Assembly (NCBI GenBank): GCA_028565635.1 | Contig: JAOXYB010036951.1 | Span: forward strand, 1 to 28,887 | Reading direction: 5' to 3' | Length of the DNA stretch: 28,887 nucleotides | Source of the DNA: Phoronis ovalis | Taxonomy: Eukaryota > Phoronida > Phoronidae | Shown here: piece after piece, positions 1 through 10,100 of the stretch | How the letters are laid out: each line of letters begins with the position of its first letter | Position numbering within the stretch: the first letter of the stretch is position 1 | Program-made: the position numbers and the translations under genes | Notes under the pieces: model-generated | Seen by the model: the letters and a program-made list of their open reading frames with translations, nothing else | What the model was told of the DNA's origin: nothing | The model's database searches: none

Positions 1-1164
1 ATAGTGCGACAAAAATGAATACATTTTCGGTTTCCCGCAATTTCAGGGGCAGTTTGATAAGCTAATTAAGCGCGGAAAACGTCTGTAGAATATTTTGGAC
101 TTCCTTGTGTTGATAGAGTCCTTATTCAAATTAAATCAAGAGATATCAATATTTGACAAAGATGCAAACCGCGAAAAACCTTATTTAGGTTCCATTTAAT
201 AGTTCGGTAAAAGCAACTGAGATGGAACCATCTTCGCATTCTGCTTTAAATAGCCTGCGTTTCCCGTAAAAAAAGTATCTCGCGGATTTTAGAAGGTTTT
301 CCCGCTACCTTCACAAAAGTATACTTTTCGGTGTTAAATAGGTTTTTAGTACTTATAGAGGACATTATGTTGCTTTGTTATGTAAAACGATGTAGTCTTT
401 TTAAGGTAAAAGTCAATAGGGGACTAAAAACCGCTCACTTCAGTTAACTTGCCGCGTGACTTATTCTAAATTTACCTTTCAGCAGCATGCATTTTTTCGA
501 AGGGAAATCATGTTAGTACTCGTAGCGTCAAATGTAAATATGCATAAAATTGAGACACATATATAAAATATGAGAAAAATATTTAAATAAATTGAACAAT
601 GTGTTTTCTGTTGATTATCCGACCTTTTCTACATTGTAGCTACCGTACAATATCAGAAGTCATTTTTAACCACGTGTTTCTTATATAATGCTAATTGTCG
701 TGTTTTACCATTCGTTGTTGTTCACGGGTAGTTATATTATGATGCGGAGTATTTACACGCAACAGACAATTCAGATATAGTTAAACATGTAACAACTATA
801 TCATTTAGTTTAGCCTTCAGTAATTTCTTTTCATTAGTCCAGTTAATGTTAAGGCATTTGAAGGAAATCAAATAGTCTTTGTGCTTTATAATTCAAATCT
901 TGCTGATGAATCGGTTAGAACCAAACAGACAATCGGCGTAATCTTTCTTTAAAACTGTTATCGCGTTGAGCCATGAACCAAGAAACATTTCAAAAGTTAT
1001 TTTAGTTTGTCTTATTGTTGAGATAGTATGAATGTACAAAACAGAGGAGAAAACAAGAACGAATTAACAGGAAATATTTCGTAACAGCGTTTTAGTATAT
1101 AAGCTGGAAATTTATTTTTAGAGGAACAATTAGGCAAAAGGCCAGCATAAGATTTCACACCAGG
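1..1164. other. Upstream flank or 5' intron of the orphan gene
   Basis: No coding exon is supported here. The first 310 bases hold several CCCGC/CGCG-containing motifs resembling E2F sites; the rest is plain AT-rich sequence. It may be promoter sequence for the orphan gene, promoter for a gene to the left, or an intron if the exon at 1165 is internal. Confidence 0.4.
31..305. promoter_or_regulatory. Cluster of E2F-like motifs
   Basis: TTTCCCGC occurs at 31-38 and 298-305, both fitting the E2F consensus TTTSSCGC. Looser relatives are GCGCGGAAAA at 70-79, CGCGAAAA at 170-177 and TTTCCCG at 260-266. Such GC-containing octamers are rare in the surrounding AT-rich DNA. Regulatory function is inferred. 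Confidence 0.3.
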
Positions 1165-1330
1165 ATGGATTTGAAAATGACATCGAATGTTAGGGTCGTT
1201 CTTCACGATGCTACCCCAGGAAGCTACATGGACAAAAGGGATATGTTAGAGTTTTACAGAATGAAGTATAAGCAAAAGGAAATGAAAAAGGCTGTAAAAT
1301 TTGCCAGACATGAATACTTGTCCAATTTTG
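1165..1330 (+). CDS. Orphan gene, first visible coding exon
   Basis: Encodes residues 1-55 plus the first base of codon 56, beginning MDLKMTSNV, and ends at a strong donor (ttttg|gtaagt). ATG 1165 is the assumed start. The frame is open upstream as far as a TTTATTTTTAG acceptor-like site at 1111-1121, so an upstream exon outside the window is possible. Confidence 0.7.
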
Positions 1331-4300
1331 GTAAGTGATGTATATAACCTACTTTATAAAGTTGCCCTAATTATTTACGAGAGGTGTAGGCGAAGTAAAA
1401 ATCGAATTGATAGCCTGTACTATTTATGAAGCCGTATTTTCCAATAATTTTATAAAGAAGGAGCATGGACACATCTTAGGTTTCCTTAGCAACTGGTTAC
1501 ATAAATCGATGGATACAATCGAAATTCAATCTACGTGTATAGCTGCGGTGATTACTGTAATTAGATATGGGATGAGTAACACGTATGTATAATCATGCAG
1601 AACATGCAAGGCAAATGTATAGTCATGCATGGGTAGATACGTAACATCTATGTAACATCTTCTATAAGACAACCCAAGTCTGATATGTCATGACATTCGC
1701 ATTCTTAGTTTGGCATTTCTTCTACAAAATGATTACACGATATACGCGTATCTATTGTCAACTTCGTTGTACAAGTCGACAAGTTCTTGTTTTTACTAGA
1801 CAACACGCCGTTTTTATTATCAATTGTTGTGTTGTCATCTTGCTTTAAAAAAACGACAGTTCAAGTATAGCACGGGGCCACCATAGATAGTTGAGCTACT
1901 TTGTCAATCTCAATGCACGCAATGTAAAATATTATTTTTATAATTAAAAGCAAAGCTGCATTTATTCTGCCGCAAAATATTCTTCCTATTCCACTAAAAA
2001 TTTGGATAACGTAGATGAATAAAACGATCTTTTGAAGAAAATTGAACTTTTCATTGCATTGCGACCTGATCTCAAACTGTCTCACAGTATCCCCTAATAG
2101 ACGAGACTTGAATTTCTAAATTATAGAAATATTCACATTTAGAGCACTATTGGAATACGTAATTACACAAACATAATACTGAAATACACACATCTTTATT
2201 TATTATTCGTCACCAGGTGGCACTCTAACGGATAAAAATCCATGCGAAGAACGAAAATTGGAAAAACAGCTGAAAAGATTAGAAAGTGAAAGAAAAATGA
2301 AACAGAAAGAACTGTTCAACACTCAAAGACGATTTTTTATCAACGCAGTATTTGACAGGGAAGAAATGAGGTGATATTCGAGTAGTTGAAACATTTTTTT
2401 CGATTAGTAACTTAGAAGCTTTAAAAAATCTTTTCACAAAGGCAATAATTACTTTAAAAAATGGTATTAAAGCTACTGCATGATTTTAACTGTTATTACT
2501 ATAGCTATTTACAATTTTGTAATTTTGCTCATAAATATATTTTAATGCCTTTTTTGTTTAAAGGAGATAATATAAACTATAATTCTTATCATGGGGAATA
2601 CAGTTAAATTTGCACACACACACGTCCCAAAATAATGCTATCATAATGGTGTGCAACTGTGTGCTAATAATGTTCAAGCCTTTTTTCGCATAAAATATAC
2701 AAACATGTGCAGAAATTTTAAACAAGAAGTTTATACTTATTGCTGTATATTTTCAACATAAAGAGCTATCACTTTATTGGAAAGGGAATTGTTCGGTTCG
2801 TACTTTTTAAATCACGCGCAAGTGGACTTCTGATAGTTGTTAACTAGTACGGATTTATAAATATACAAATAAAAGTTCCATGTTACGGTAAATCTTCTTC
2901 CATGTCTCCCTGAAATCGTATCTTATTTTAACGTTTTAGTGGGAAGATCCTTTTTGGCAGCGTGAGTAGTGATACAATACCTAATATGATTCAAAATTTA
3001 ATAATTTCTGAATGTACTGTTTCTTTAGGAAAGTTCTTGTTTCGTAACACACTATAATAATTATCCCTTGCCGCGACGATATGTGTTTATAATTAATCGC
3101 GCCATGCAGATGGACGAGTAGAACTGGATCACACTGGTATAATAGGAATATGGCCTTTAATGATCTCTTTACGCATTTACTAAAATGGTATATGTAATAA
3201 TAATATTAATTCGCACTGTGGATCTATTCAGGTATTTATGACGTGTATAAATATCGAATTACAACCCCGGACTTGTTCAAACGCAATGCTACATACTTGA
3301 TTTCCTTACGGTTATTAATAACCACTGGGGTCAAAGAATCCCCACGGGGGGGTCTGTCAGTATGAAAGTGGGTACCCATGTTCCAACATGGGTGAAATTT
3401 TACAAAAAATACACCTCTAAGGAAGTGAGTTTTTTGAAAAAATACACCCCTAAGGAAGTGACTTTTGGGAAAAACATCCCTAACGAAGTGTCACACCGCC
3501 AAAAAATCACCCCTTTTCATGATTTTAGCTAAAAAAACAGACCCTAAGCCCGTAACATCGGCGGTTCCAAAAACATTTTATGCGAAATTTTGTTGAACAT
3601 GCGTACCCACTTTTATATTGACTGCACCTCCTCCGGGAGAATCCCTAACAATCGATTATAGACGAGAACTTATGACGGGGGATAGATTTGTAAAACAGGA
3701 ACTTTCGAGAAATCAGCATATTTAAAATTTGAAATCCTGTTAGGTACATGTATTATATCATTCACGCTAATAAACATTTTAATTTTTCCACAAAAATCCT
3801 TATAAGTACCTTGCCATTTTTAGGACGACACGGGAGCGTGGGATATACTTTGCCTAATATCTTGTAATCAATGTAAACAAAAATTAGTTATAATAATGCC
3901 AGCAGAAACATACATGTATCTCATTTCAGATTTGTAAAATTCCGAGAAAAAAGATTAAGAGAGATGAAAGAAAGGAGGAACATACAAAGAGATAAAATAT
4001 CTGCTGCAGCAAAGGTTCAACATTATAACGTCAGCATTGCAGCAGAACAGTATAATGACGGAGGGAATAATACGCGGAGTAACTCTGTAGATGAATATGA
4101 AGGTAAACCCGGCCGGGTATAGAAGTTATAACATAACTCCTCGACGCGCTACTCTCTCTTGTAGAAGTACTGCGTTCGTTTCCTACAAAACAATTTCCAT
4201 ACATCGCCACATGGAGGCAGATTTGCTTTTTATATGTTTAGAATTGTGTATCAAGTTTCTTCAGGCAAAACGAGTAAATTGTCTAGAAGATGGAGTGAGC

Positions 4301-5691
4301 TTATGCTTTACAAGTGTTTATACATACAAAGGGTACTTTATTAGAAATTGAACTAGGTTTAATTATATTGTATATTGGCTCTTAACTTACGGCACTCAAT
4401 AGACTATAACTGCAATCAGCAGTGCATGCAGAATTCTCGATTTCACGTGTATCAGATTGTTTTGTGTCGTGTTTATAACTACATACATCAAAGAGAAAAC
4501 TCACCGATTAATAACCATTTAATAAAACCTGTTACTGATTTCGGACGTATCTGATCATGATCAAAAGCCTTTTTCGTATAAAATATATTATTTTATTTCA
4601 AGGAACAACCTCGTCCTGGTAGGCGGCAATCTATTTCTGAAGTCATATTTTTGGACCCCTTTAGCTCACAGCGCAGACTCAGCAGTACGAATCTACGTCG
4701 TGTAAAAGAGGCTGAGAAAGAGTTAGCTATCAAAAGAGCCACATTTTCTAATGCTTCAATGCGTACATCTCAGGAAGCAAAAGAGAAACGCGAAGATGCT
4801 GATTCAGTCTATAGTAACATGTTATGGCGTAATACTATAGTTGTTGACAGTCCTAGGTGGTCGGTAAACGGTAAATTGCATTCCAATAAAATATCACCCA
4901 GGCGTCAAAGGAGTTTTTCTATTGCATCACCTGATAGCAGTAATGTACCTCTGTTTTATGGCAGTGCAATAACCGAAAGCTTGAGAGAGCTAACTCTTAG
5001 TCCACTCGTTGAAGGAACGCCATCTAACAAGAAGGATCATGCTGGCGTGAGCAAAACGAAACGTTTTTTGCCTAATTGCAATCAGTCAATAAATTTATGT
5101 GACAGTGATGAAGATGTAACATACTTCACACGATCTAGAACAGATTGCGAAAACTTGGCAAGCAAGAAATCCCCTTTTAATCAGGAAATGTATTTAAAAT
5201 ATCCTACTTTTTACCAATGTGGTGACGCCGAATGCGAGAACTCTCGAAATTTTAAGATGGGCCCTGAAAAAACAACCTTGACTTTACCATCAGCTATAAG
5301 AAGAGAGTCAACGAAACAGGACTATGACAAAGAATTAGCGACAAACGTTCCAAGGCGACATCTGGTGGCCTACGACGTCAAACAAGATCCCACAGAGGCA
5401 TTGCTGCATAAACTCACATTAAGCTTACCTGTACATTTAATTTCCAAGCATGAGGGTCAAATGTTAGATGTTAACTCTGCATTAGGATATTCAGAAAGAA
5501 ATCAAGCGTTTCTTGATAACGAAAAGAAATATTTAAAGCAAAACACGATGAATGATAAACGGTTTAAAAAATTAATGATGACATTGAGTCCAGTGAATCG
5601 AGAAGTTACGAAGCGAAATCAAATATCTGAGAGTATTTACAAACTTGATCGATTTAAAAGAGAAAGTATTTCTTCGTTGAGACACAGCTAG
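1165..5691 (+). CDS. Unrecognised coiled-coil / disordered protein, 4 exons (~531 aa)
   Basis: I do not recognise this family. The model joins 1165-1330, 2217-2370, 3930-4116 and 4603-5691, giving about 531 residues. Residues about 30-135 are rich in Lys, Arg and Glu with heptad-like spacing, so a helical coiled coil is likely from about residue 65. The last exon (residues 170-531) is Ser/Arg/Lys-rich and looks disordered. It has four short TL(S)P-like motifs (about residues 299, 395, 440 and 495) and an acidic patch, DSDED, near residue 336. There is no signal peptide and no obvious membrane segment. The composition suits a cytoskeletal or nuclear scaffold, but that is only an impression. 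Junction phases are 1, 2 and 0. The third junction works only with the donor after 4116. The start is uncertain: ATG 1165 is in frame, but the frame stays open back to a possible acceptor at 1120-1121, so this exon may be internal. AATAAA follows the stop at 5742. Confidence 0.75.
2217..2370 (+). CDS. Orphan gene, exon 2 (coiled coil)
   Basis: The acceptor is caccag|GTGG and the donor is GAG|gtgata. It enters in phase 1 and leaves in phase 2. It encodes residues 56-106, a strongly charged Lys/Glu/Arg helix containing RKLEKQLKRLESER, consistent with a coiled coil. Confidence 0.75.
3333..3647. mobile_element. MITE-like element with ~50-bp terminal inverted repeats
   Basis: The left end (about 3333-3391) and the reverse complement of the right end (about 3590-3647) match over about 50 bp with few differences. 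Both share the core AAAGTGGGTAC, followed by CATGTTC. The outermost parts are C/G-run rich (CCCCacGGGGGGG). The inside carries an imperfect 33-bp tandem repeat. No transposase frame is present, so it is non-autonomous. It sits wholly in intron 2 of the orphan gene. Confidence 0.7.
3404..3529. repeat. 33-bp imperfect tandem repeat inside the MITE-like element
   Basis: Units 3404-3436 and 3437-3469 are nearly identical (AAAAAATACACC then CTAAGGAAGTGA). Units 3470-3500 and 3501-3529 are shorter and more decayed. Each begins with an A-run followed by a CACCCC/ATCCC block. Confidence 0.65.
3930..4116 (+). CDS. Orphan gene, exon 3
   Basis: The acceptor is catttcag|A, completing Arg107 in phase 2. 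The charged helix continues (FREKRLREMKERR), followed by an Asn/Ser-rich stretch. Two donors are possible. GTAAAC after 4102 looks better by consensus but leaves phase 1, and joining it to 4603 hits a stop within seven codons. GTATAG after 4116 leaves phase 0 and keeps the 362-codon last exon open. I chose 4116 for that reason. Confidence 0.6.
4603..5691 (+). CDS. Orphan gene, large terminal exon
   Basis: The acceptor ttatttcaag precedes GAA CAA CCT. The reading frame is open for 362 codons to TAG at 5689-5691, far longer than chance in DNA this AT-rich. The encoded region is Ser/Arg/Lys-rich and low in hydrophobic clusters. It contains LTLSP, LTLP, LTLSLP and MTLSP motifs and several SPR/SPRR or RRxS sites that could be phosphorylated. 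It ends RHS-stop. Confidence 0.8.
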   Translation, partial: EQPRPGRRQSISEVIFLDPFSSQRRLSSTNLRRVKEAEKELAIKRATFSNASMRTSQEAKEKREDADSVYSNMLWRNTIVVDSPRWSVNGKLHSNKISPRRQRSFSIASPDSSNVPLFYGSAITESLRELTLSPLVEGTPSNKKDHAGVSKTKRFLPNCNQSINLCDSDEDVTYFTRSRTDCENLASKKSPFNQEMYLKYPTFYQCGDAECENSRNFKMGPEKTTLTLPSAIRRESTKQDYDKELATNVPRRHLVAYDVKQDPTEALLHKLTLSLPVHLISKHEGQMLDVNSALGYSERNQAFLDNEKKYLKQNTMNDKRFKKLMMTLSPVNREVTKRNQISESIYKLDRFKRESISSLRHS

Positions 5692-5741
5692 TACTTCTAA
5701 AATACGATTCCAAGTGCTTATACTAACTAGTTAAACATGTG

Positions 5742-5747
5742 AATAAA
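5742..5747 (+). terminator. Poly(A) signal of the orphan gene
   Basis: AATAAA lies 51 bases after the stop codon. A second AATAAA at 5832-5837 could give a slightly longer 3' UTR. Both are canonical and well placed. Confidence 0.6.
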
Positions 5748-5837
5748 CTTTAATGCCCAGTGTAAAAATCGTACACAACCTCCCTAAAATAATGGCCGGG
5801 TTTACCAGAAATATAAATGACACAACCGTGAAATAAA

Positions 5838-7055
5838 TGAATCTCCCTTAGGATCAACAGAAAGAGGCATTGCTGTACGTTGTTTCATTTTTTAAGAAGA
5901 GTCTTAAATGTATACGGCTGGCAGTAAGTGACACCTGTATATAGTCGCTGCTGTCATCCGTAGGAGACAATGCACGCATGCAGAATTATGGGAACCTAAG
6001 ACATGGATGTGATGAGTAACCAGAACAATCGTCAGAGACGATGAGGAACCAAATAACAGGTTTCATATTTTTCAGCTGCATATAATAATAATGCAATCTA
6101 AACCTTGGCTCAGACTAAAATCTATTTCTATTGATGCATGATATACGATAACCTTACTGTTGCATTTTGTTTCGATGTTTTTGTAAATCAAGAAATAATA
6201 ATATGCATAGAATATGCAGTGTACGTAATATCAGAAATGCTACATATATATTACAACCAGCTCTCTATTCTATGCTGCAGACTGCAAAAAAAAAACAAGT
6301 TAATTTATCTCTATTTATTTTATTGAGTCTTTTTACTTGAAAGCCTCAAAGTTGATTTGTTTATGATACATACTAGCAAAACAATATATTTTTCAATTAA
6401 TTAAAATGTAGTTAGAAATATGAATGTAATGTTTCTGTACCCCGTATTTACACGGTACTGTAATGTGCATGTGCATGTGTAACACTCTCAAAAACCAATT
6501 TTGACCGATATATCATAAATAATAATCAAAACAATATTCTGGTTTTATCATTAGGTTTAAACGCTACATTTACAAAAGACTATAGTCAAATTTATTATTT
6601 ATATGCAATTAAAAATGACATATCTGTCCCGAACTTCACAGGTGGCCCGGAAGATGTTACCCTTCTGTGGGAAAAGCATACCTGGACGAAATTATCAAAT
6701 ATTTAAAAGAAATACCATATTACAATTATATTAAATGGGTAACAAGGAACAGTAGAATACGAAAGTGAATTTTAGACAACCTGTTAAACATATATATGCA
6801 ATATGTCGGTGTCCACGTCGAATTGCTATCTTCTATAGGGCTGATGGCACGATGGGATATGGTTAACAAAACCATAGATTATCTGACATAAGTTAATATT
6901 CCGAAGTCAAAGGAACAAAACATGTTTCCATCTTTTATTGCTTTCAACCGATTTAGTACCATCACATATTAATGTCTTGACAAATGGTCAATTTTATCTA
7001 CATACATTTATCTGAATGCTTATTAATAGTTCAGACACCTGCAAAGGGAGGGTAC
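5838..7055. other. Intergenic, orphan gene to RFX4 promoter
   Basis: About 1.2 kb of AT-rich sequence between the orphan gene poly(A) region and the RFX4 TATA box. Short open frames here lack splice context or coding bias. I see no RNA gene. Regulatory elements for RFX4 are likely here, but none can be named. Confidence 0.4.
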
Positions 7056-7062
7056 TATAAAG
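7056..7062 (+). promoter_or_regulatory. TATA box for the upstream RFX4 first exon
   Basis: TATAAAG lies 80 bases before ATG 7136. With a usual 25-32-base offset, transcription would start near 7085-7090 and give a 5' UTR of about 50 bases. Confidence rests on the good placement relative to a plausible first exon. Confidence 0.45.
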
Positions 7063-7135
7063 ATATGTGTTATTAAGAAATACAAGAAATACTACAACAT
7101 TTACTGCAACCTTTAGAAGCATTGAAAATTGCAGC

Positions 7136-7160
7136 ATGGACAAATCTCAAGACACCTCAG
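7136..7160 (+). CDS. RFX4: RFX4 exon 1 (candidate), MDKSQDTS
   Basis: ATG, eight codons and one base, then a strong donor, CAG|gtgagt. It leaves phase 1, exactly what exon 2 at 15463 needs; the junction codon G|TC is Val. The TATA box at 7056 fits. The encoded peptide is too short to match by similarity, so support is positional. Confidence 0.55.
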
Positions 7161-10100
7161 GTGAGTACACAAATAGTTTGATAACTTTTGATATAATAAT
7201 TATCACATACTAAAATTTGTCCAAATTAATTAATTACCTGGGAAGATAAAACTTGTTGAGGGAGAATGGTTACATTTCTGGTCATATGAGACTTTCAGGA
7301 AACAATACCTTATTATAATTATAAAAGGAGATTTGCACACTGCACATTGCATACTGCATACTGCACATACAGTCGTCCCTTTTATTAGCTCCTTCATGTG
7401 GAGTGTCGTAACTACAATTTCACGCTGTGTCGCGTATAACATCAATTTAATAATTCACCTAATGAAGTAGCTCTGGAGATACATTGCTATTTGCGATACA
7501 TGGCCATGGAGATCACTGTATGCCATGGACAAACTCCTATCTACTAATTGAATAAAAAGTTCACTAATACGTTTCGAACTTTCATTTCATTACGTTTGAT
7601 TCGTATTTTAACTACAGTTCGTGTCTTTTTGGCTCTTCAAAACCATAATAATAACTGATCTAAACACGTAGTGCATTTCTCTTGTCTCGTGTATGAATGG
7701 AAAATAACTACAGTAGGAATCGGACTAAACCAAGGACTAAAATTATTTGATACCACGTACGTAAGACGATTTTGTAAACGTAATAATTAGATAATACTGG
7801 GAATTAACAGGGTAAGTGGCAAACAACAGTTTATGTTTTATGACATTTGTTTTTAAGAACTAAAATTATAAGAATTCCCTGCATCTATAAAGTCAAATAA
7901 GCACTCACGTGGTTATATAATATTTTTTCAGACAGTTTTAGATTTCTATGTTCCATGTGTTCGATGACAACAAGAAATGTATTAACATATTTATTACTAT
8001 GTTACTATGTAACAGATAAGTGAATCATTTTTTTTTAATGTTTGTTAAAATATTACATAAATGCAAATATAAATATAAATTGTGGATCTATGCACATGTA
8101 ATACTTAGGCTATGGATGAGTTAGCACATATACGGCTAAAGTACAAGACTAATTTACTAATATCCTTTGATCTCTAACGCACGCAAAAGTAGATTTAAAA
8201 ATGTTTAATAGCCGTGTTAATTATTATTTACTTTTTATTTTTAACATTCAGTTATGAACACGTAATCCCACATAACTGTATGCAAACTATTTGACAGTGA
8301 AAATCCAAAATAAACAAAAAAATTAATGAAATCCATAACACAGCTCATTGTTTGGTGCAATATGGAGAACAGCGTTATTATCTCCGCCAGTTATTCAAAC
8401 TTACGTTAACGTTCTGTTTGAATTCTTATTTTATCAATCAACACACCGGGATGAGACGTTCTGCACGATTATAAATGAAAAACTGACACTTAACTTGCTA
8501 AATATTTATGCTGATATTTAATATTTCACCACAAGTATAGAATGTTTGTTGTGAATTTTGTAAAAATGTGGATCCTGAGTTTTTTTTTGAAACACAGCGA
8601 AGTCGTTTTTGGAGCCCTTTCAAATAGTTTATCTAAACTTACGCTAGATTACTTGAAATACATAATTAGTAAATTCAAATTTTGAAATATATAAAAAACA
8701 AAAGAGTTTATTAATTTACACACCAGATGTGGTATTGTAAAATATAAAATGCAGAAGCCCAACATTTATCTTTATTCTTGTGGATTTATTTTATAGTTAC
8801 TTATTTAACCACTATAATATTTGATAAAGGTATGCTTTATTTTAGAATTCCAAATTCCCTTATTAGGGGAAATAGTAAAAAAGAACATTTTTATGTCATT
8901 GCCTTTTATCGGTACGTGTACACTACACACTCCATAAAAGGCAAAACCGTTTCATACAAAATGCAAATGTTTCTTGCAATAATGGAAGTAATAACGTAAT
9001 TGCACAACGTCAGAATACAGTACAATGGGGGTATAGTTTAATTACTTTCTTATAGGTGTTCATAATACATTGTATCAAATGCATAGGTATACTGTTATTA
9101 GCTATGGTGTCATTTCTGCTTGTGTACTGTGCATATTACGTGGAAAACATGTCTATGTAATAACTATCCGCGGTATTATTAATTTTCATAGTTATGAATT
9201 GCCAAAGACAAGCTTTTTTCAATATGTAATATCGCATTGTTTAGATCATATATTTACTACAGTAAATTAGATTTAATATGCAATATGGAAAAGCAATTAC
9301 TTTATTACCTTTTATAGTTGTAAAGGCATAGAGATTTTAAATATCTCTTCTCCCTTCTGTCAGTTTTTGTCATGCTTACAGATTTATGAAATAAAGACTT
9401 ATGGAAACTGTGTGGATGGAAGTAGGTAATAAACTTTAGCGTTAGAAGAAATATGGACCAAAGTACATAGTTTTGAAAAAGTATAAATTAAAGTTTTAAA
9501 ATGTGTAATAAATTGTTTTCATAATTCTTTATTTGTCTCTCGTGCACTAACAATGCAATCTAAAACTAAAACTAATCATTTTTTGACTTATAGTTACAAG
9601 TTTTCTGGTATATGAGAACAATTTCATGTCATGTCATGTGTAGTTTTTTTGTTGAGTTTACATCATGATGACTAGATGAAAATAAGAAAAGGGGTTATTA
9701 TTATTATAGTTAGTGTCCAGCGACATCTGTGGACATCCACTAATAGGTAGTATAAGCATATGATTCTTATATCCGCGTTGTTGCATACCCGGGGCGCATG
9801 CATAGCAGCACACATACGGAAAACCGAAAGAGCAATTTCTCAAAAAGGGAAATCGCATTCTGTCAGCTATTTAGAGGTGTCTGTTTTGGAGATGAGCCTA
9901 TCTTTCCAAAAAACAGCCGTTCAGATAATGCAGTGAAACTGTCATATCATACGCAAAATTGCATGTATGAAAATGTTTTTATACATTTAAAAAATCTTAG
10001 AAGTAAAACAGTATGTGACCGTGTAGGTGTATCGAACAAACTAAGGTATTAAGCGATGTGTACATAATGTGTTTATTATGCATACATAAAATCATTTTTC

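Noticed and set aside
4091-4351. 86-codon open frame over the exon 3 / intron 3 boundary
   Set aside because: It overlaps a better supported exon in another frame and has no conserved features.
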